Source: ZC4RG30 sp964456255
GTDB lineage: Bacteria > Pseudomonadota > Gammaproteobacteria > Steroidobacterales > Steroidobacteraceae
NCBI GenBank assembly: GCA_964456255.1
Contig: CAYWDZ010000147.1
Span: 1 to 7,883, forward strand
DNA length: 7,883 bases
Reading direction: 5' to 3'
Under the pieces are notes generated by a model that worked only from the letters and a program-made list of their open reading frames with translations, did no database searches and had not been told where the DNA came from. Every line of letters starts with the position of its first letter. Positions within the stretch are counted from its first letter, which is position 1. The translations under genes and the position numbers were made by a program. Shown one piece after another: positions 6,094-7,883 of the stretch.

Positions 6094-7317
6094 GTGAACG
6101 AATCGTCCGGCAGCAACACCCCCACGGAGTTTCTCGATGAAGTCGAGCGGGTCCGTGCCAGCGGCACGCTGGGGCGGGGCACGCATCTGCAGCGCATGTT
6201 CGATTTCCTGGTGGACTGCAGTGCCACCGGGCGCGTGCCCAAGGAAGTCGAGATTGCGGTCGATTGCTTCGAGCGGGGGGCCGGGGTCGATGTAGCGCAG
6301 GACGCCACCGTGCGGGTCACGGCCCACAAGCTGCGGCGCCGACTCGAGGAGTTCTACCGCGGCATCGGTGAGCCGCAGCGGCTGACGATTCCACGTGGCG
6401 AGTATCGACTGGCCCTGCGCGAGATGCAGTCGGTGGATGACCAACCGCGCGGCTGGCGAAGGCTGCTGCCGGTGACGGGACGGGAGCGCATTGCGGCAGC
6501 AGTGACGATTGCCGCGCTGGCGGTTGCGGCCGTGGCACTGGGTATGGTGTTGCGCGCGCCGCGCGCCAGCCTGGACATGGCCGAGCAGCGTGCATCGCCA
6601 CTCTGGGCGCCGATTCTGGCCGACAAGCTGCCGGTCCAGCTGGTGCTGGGCGACTACTACATCTTTGGTGAGCGGGGCGATGACGGCCAGATCGAGCGTC
6701 TGGTGCGCGATTTCAGCATCAACTCCCGGCGCGAGCTCGAACAGGGATTCATCGCGGACCCTTCGCGCGCATCCCACTATGCGGACCTGAACCTGGGTTA
6801 TCTGCCGACCTCCAGTGCGCAGGCATTGCGGGAAGTGCTGCCGGTGCTGATCTCCTCCGGCAAGCCGTTGATGCTGACGCTCGCATCGGAGCTGGATCCG
6901 GCCACGCTGAAGTCCACGCACGTGGTCTATCTGGGTTACCTGTCCGCTCTGGGCATGCTGGAGGACATGGTGTTCGAGTCGGCCCGGTATTCGATCGGCA
7001 GTTCCTACGATGAACTGATCGACTCGAAGACGGGAGAGATCCACACCAGCGAGGCGGGCGAGGCTCATGCTTCAGGCATGCGTTACAACGACTATGCCTA
7101 TCTGGCGCAATTTGCCGGCCCAGGTGGCCAGCGGCATCTGGTCATTGCAGGTACGCGCGATACCGGACTGATGGAGGCGGCCGAGATTGCCGCAGACCGG
7201 ACGCGTGTGCAGGAAATCCGTGACCACGAGTCGTCGGACAGGCCGGTCGAGCTCCTGTACGAGGTGCAGGGCGTCAACGGCATCAATGTCGAGGCCCGTC
7301 TGCTCGACAGCCCTTGA
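6094..7317 (+). CDS. Membrane-anchored winged-helix putative regulator with conserved C-terminal domain (407 aa)
   Basis: I do not recognise a named gene. Residues about 12-108 resemble the winged-helix-like N-terminal domain found in many proteobacterial and acidobacterial regulators: a first helix, LQRMFDFLVDC, then KEVEIAVDCF, ATVRVTAHKLRRRLEEFY, and the wing LTIPRGEYRL. One hydrophobic helix follows at about 132-153. A domain of about 250 residues, probably periplasmic, contains LVLGDYYIFGE (183-193), VRDFSIN (204-210), YLPTSSAQALRE (236-247), VVYLGYLSALGML (277-289), SYDELID (304-310) and the glycine-rich HLVIAGTRDTGLMEAAE. The layout is ToxR-like: cytoplasmic DNA binding plus an outside sensor. 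GTG at 6094 is chosen because the homology begins right after it and earlier codons run antisense through yhbY. The gene occupies the usual place of rlmE. Target genes and signal are unknown. Confidence 0.85.
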   Translation: MNESSGSNTPTEFLDEVERVRASGTLGRGTHLQRMFDFLVDCSATGRVPKEVEIAVDCFERGAGVDVAQDATVRVTAHKLRRRLEEFYRGIGEPQRLTIPRGEYRLALREMQSVDDQPRGWRRLLPVTGRERIAAAVTIAALAVAAVALGMVLRAPRASLDMAEQRASPLWAPILADKLPVQLVLGDYYIFGERGDDGQIERLVRDFSINSRRELEQGFIADPSRASHYADLNLGYLPTSSAQALREVLPVLISSGKPLMLTLASELDPATLKSTHVVYLGYLSALGMLEDMVFESARYSIGSSYDELIDSKTGEIHTSEAGEAHASGMRYNDYAYLAQFAGPGGQRHLVIAGTRDTGLMEAAEIAADRTRVQEIRDHESSDRPVELLYEVQGVNGINVEARLLDSP

Positions 7318-7340
7318 TCCCCGGCGGACGAGCCGCATTA
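7313..7340 (+). promoter_or_regulatory. Candidate heat-shock (sigma-32) promoter of ftsH
   Basis: CTTGAT at 7313-7318 and CCGCATTA at 7333-7340 are separated by 14 bases. The E. coli sigma-32 consensus is CTTGAA, 13-15 bases, then CCCCATnT; the -35 differs at one base and the CCCCAT core at one base. The -35 overlaps the TGA stop of the upstream gene. The predicted transcript would start near 7346, leaving a leader of about 110 bases before ftsH. The same stretch can also fold as TCCCCG (7318-7323) with CGGGGA (7350-7355), but no T-run follows, so a terminator is less likely. ftsH is a known sigma-32 gene in E. coli. Confidence 0.5.
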
Positions 7341-7454
7341 AGTACTCCTCGGGGAACCCGTATTCCGGCCGCAGTTGCTGGCGAGTGGGCCCTGGATGGT
7401 GTAGCGTGACCGGCGATACCCGGTGGTGGGTTATGACCGGGAAAGAGGCCGTAA

Positions 7455-7883
7455 GTGAATGACATGACTGGCAAAGTGCTGATCTGGCTCGTGGTCGTGG
7501 CGGCCATGATTTTCGTGTTCAGCAAGTTCGTGCAGCCGACCACTCCGGCCACACCCCCCAGCTATTCGGCGTTTCTGGACGACGTGAAGGGCGGTCGCGT
7601 CGCCAAGGTCGTTCTCAAGGGCGATCTGATCGTTGGCACCCGGACGGATGGTGCCCAGTTCCGCATCTACAACCCCGAGACCGACAACACCGACCTGATC
7701 AGCGCACTGCGCGAGGCCGGTGTGGATATCACCGGCGAGCCTCCGGAGCAGCAGCATTTCCTGACGACGTTGCTGCTGAACCTGGCCGGGCCGCTGCTGC
7801 TGATCCTGGTGTTCGTCTACATGCTGCGCCAGATGCAGGGCGCGGCCGGTGGCCGCGGCGCCATGTCCTTCGGCAAGAGCAAG
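7455..7883 (+). CDS. ftsH: ATP-dependent zinc metalloprotease FtsH, N-terminal part (partial)
   Basis: The frame is open to the window edge, giving 143 residues of a protein that is normally about 640. FtsH is a hexameric AAA+ inner-membrane protease that degrades misfolded membrane proteins and, in E. coli, sigma-32 and LpxC. Visible are transmembrane helix 1 (about 7-23), the periplasmic domain (SYSAFLDDVKGGRVAKVVLKG at about 37-57, later GEPPEQQHFL), helix 2 (about 103-121) and the conserved junction MLRQMQG...GAMSFGKSK that leads into the AAA domain. GTG at 7455 is preferred because GAGG lies 6 bases upstream and it gives the MNDM-type N terminus common in related proteins; ATG at 7464 is the alternative. 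The AAA and zinc-protease domains lie beyond the window. Confidence 0.97.
   Translation, partial: MNDMTGKVLIWLVVVAAMIFVFSKFVQPTTPATPPSYSAFLDDVKGGRVAKVVLKGDLIVGTRTDGAQFRIYNPETDNTDLISALREAGVDITGEPPEQQHFLTTLLLNLAGPLLLILVFVYMLRQMQGAAGGRGAMSFGKSK

Noticed and set aside
6022..7068. 348-codon open frame on the minus strand opposite the winged-helix membrane protein
   Set aside because: The plus-strand product has a coherent domain layout and conserved motifs, while this one is Arg/Gln/His-rich without motifs, typical of a shadow frame.
7318..7355. Terminator hairpin after the winged-helix gene (TCCCCG / CGGGGA with an inner GCGG / CCGC)
   Set aside because: The outer stem is only 6 bp with a long interior and no T-run follows; the same bases are better explained as the ftsH heat-shock promoter.

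Overview
The window is a GC-rich piece of a gammaproteobacterial chromosome. It carries the conserved core carB - greA - yhbY - ftsH, the order known from pseudomonads and relatives, with two departures. The CarB, GreA, YhbY and FtsH sequences are all clearly gammaproteobacterial. A Xanthomonadales/Nevskiales/Steroidobacter-like lineage is my guess from gene content, not something the sequence proves.

Layout. On the + strand come the 3' end of carB (1-877) and greA (874-1350), joined by a GTGA overlap. A block of minus-strand genes then lies between greA and yhbY. In transcription order these are a TonB-dependent receptor (5577-3487), a small PadR-family repressor (3374-3036), a long PspC-domain membrane protein (3034-1925) and a short PspC-domain membrane protein (1907-1347). 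The last three are tightly packed and form a padR-pspC-pspC operon. It sits behind a promoter-like sequence overlapped by a perfect 10-bp-arm inverted repeat, the likely PadR operator. The operon converges on greA, and the two stop codons share one CTAG.

Beyond the receptor lies yhbY (6009-5713, minus), the ribosome-associated CRS1-YhbY protein. Divergent from it, where rlmE (ftsJ/rrmJ, 23S rRNA Um2552 methyltransferase) is normally found, is an uncharacterised 407-residue protein (6094-7317). It has an N-terminal winged-helix-like domain, one transmembrane helix and a long conserved C-terminal domain, a ToxR-like layout. The window ends in ftsH (7455 onward, partial). FtsH is preceded by a good sigma-32-like promoter that overlaps the stop codon of the unknown protein, so ftsH probably keeps its own heat-shock promoter despite losing rlmE as upstream neighbour.

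How the parts work together. carB, greA, yhbY and ftsH are housekeeping genes for carbamoyl-phosphate synthesis, transcript-cleavage rescue of RNA polymerase, ribosome assembly and membrane proteolysis. The accessory genes are all envelope-linked: two PspC membrane proteins under a PadR repressor, an outer-membrane receptor, and a membrane-anchored putative regulator next to the FtsH protease. No rRNA, tRNA, CRISPR array, insertion sequence or prophage gene was seen. No stretch over 300 bases lacks a gene.
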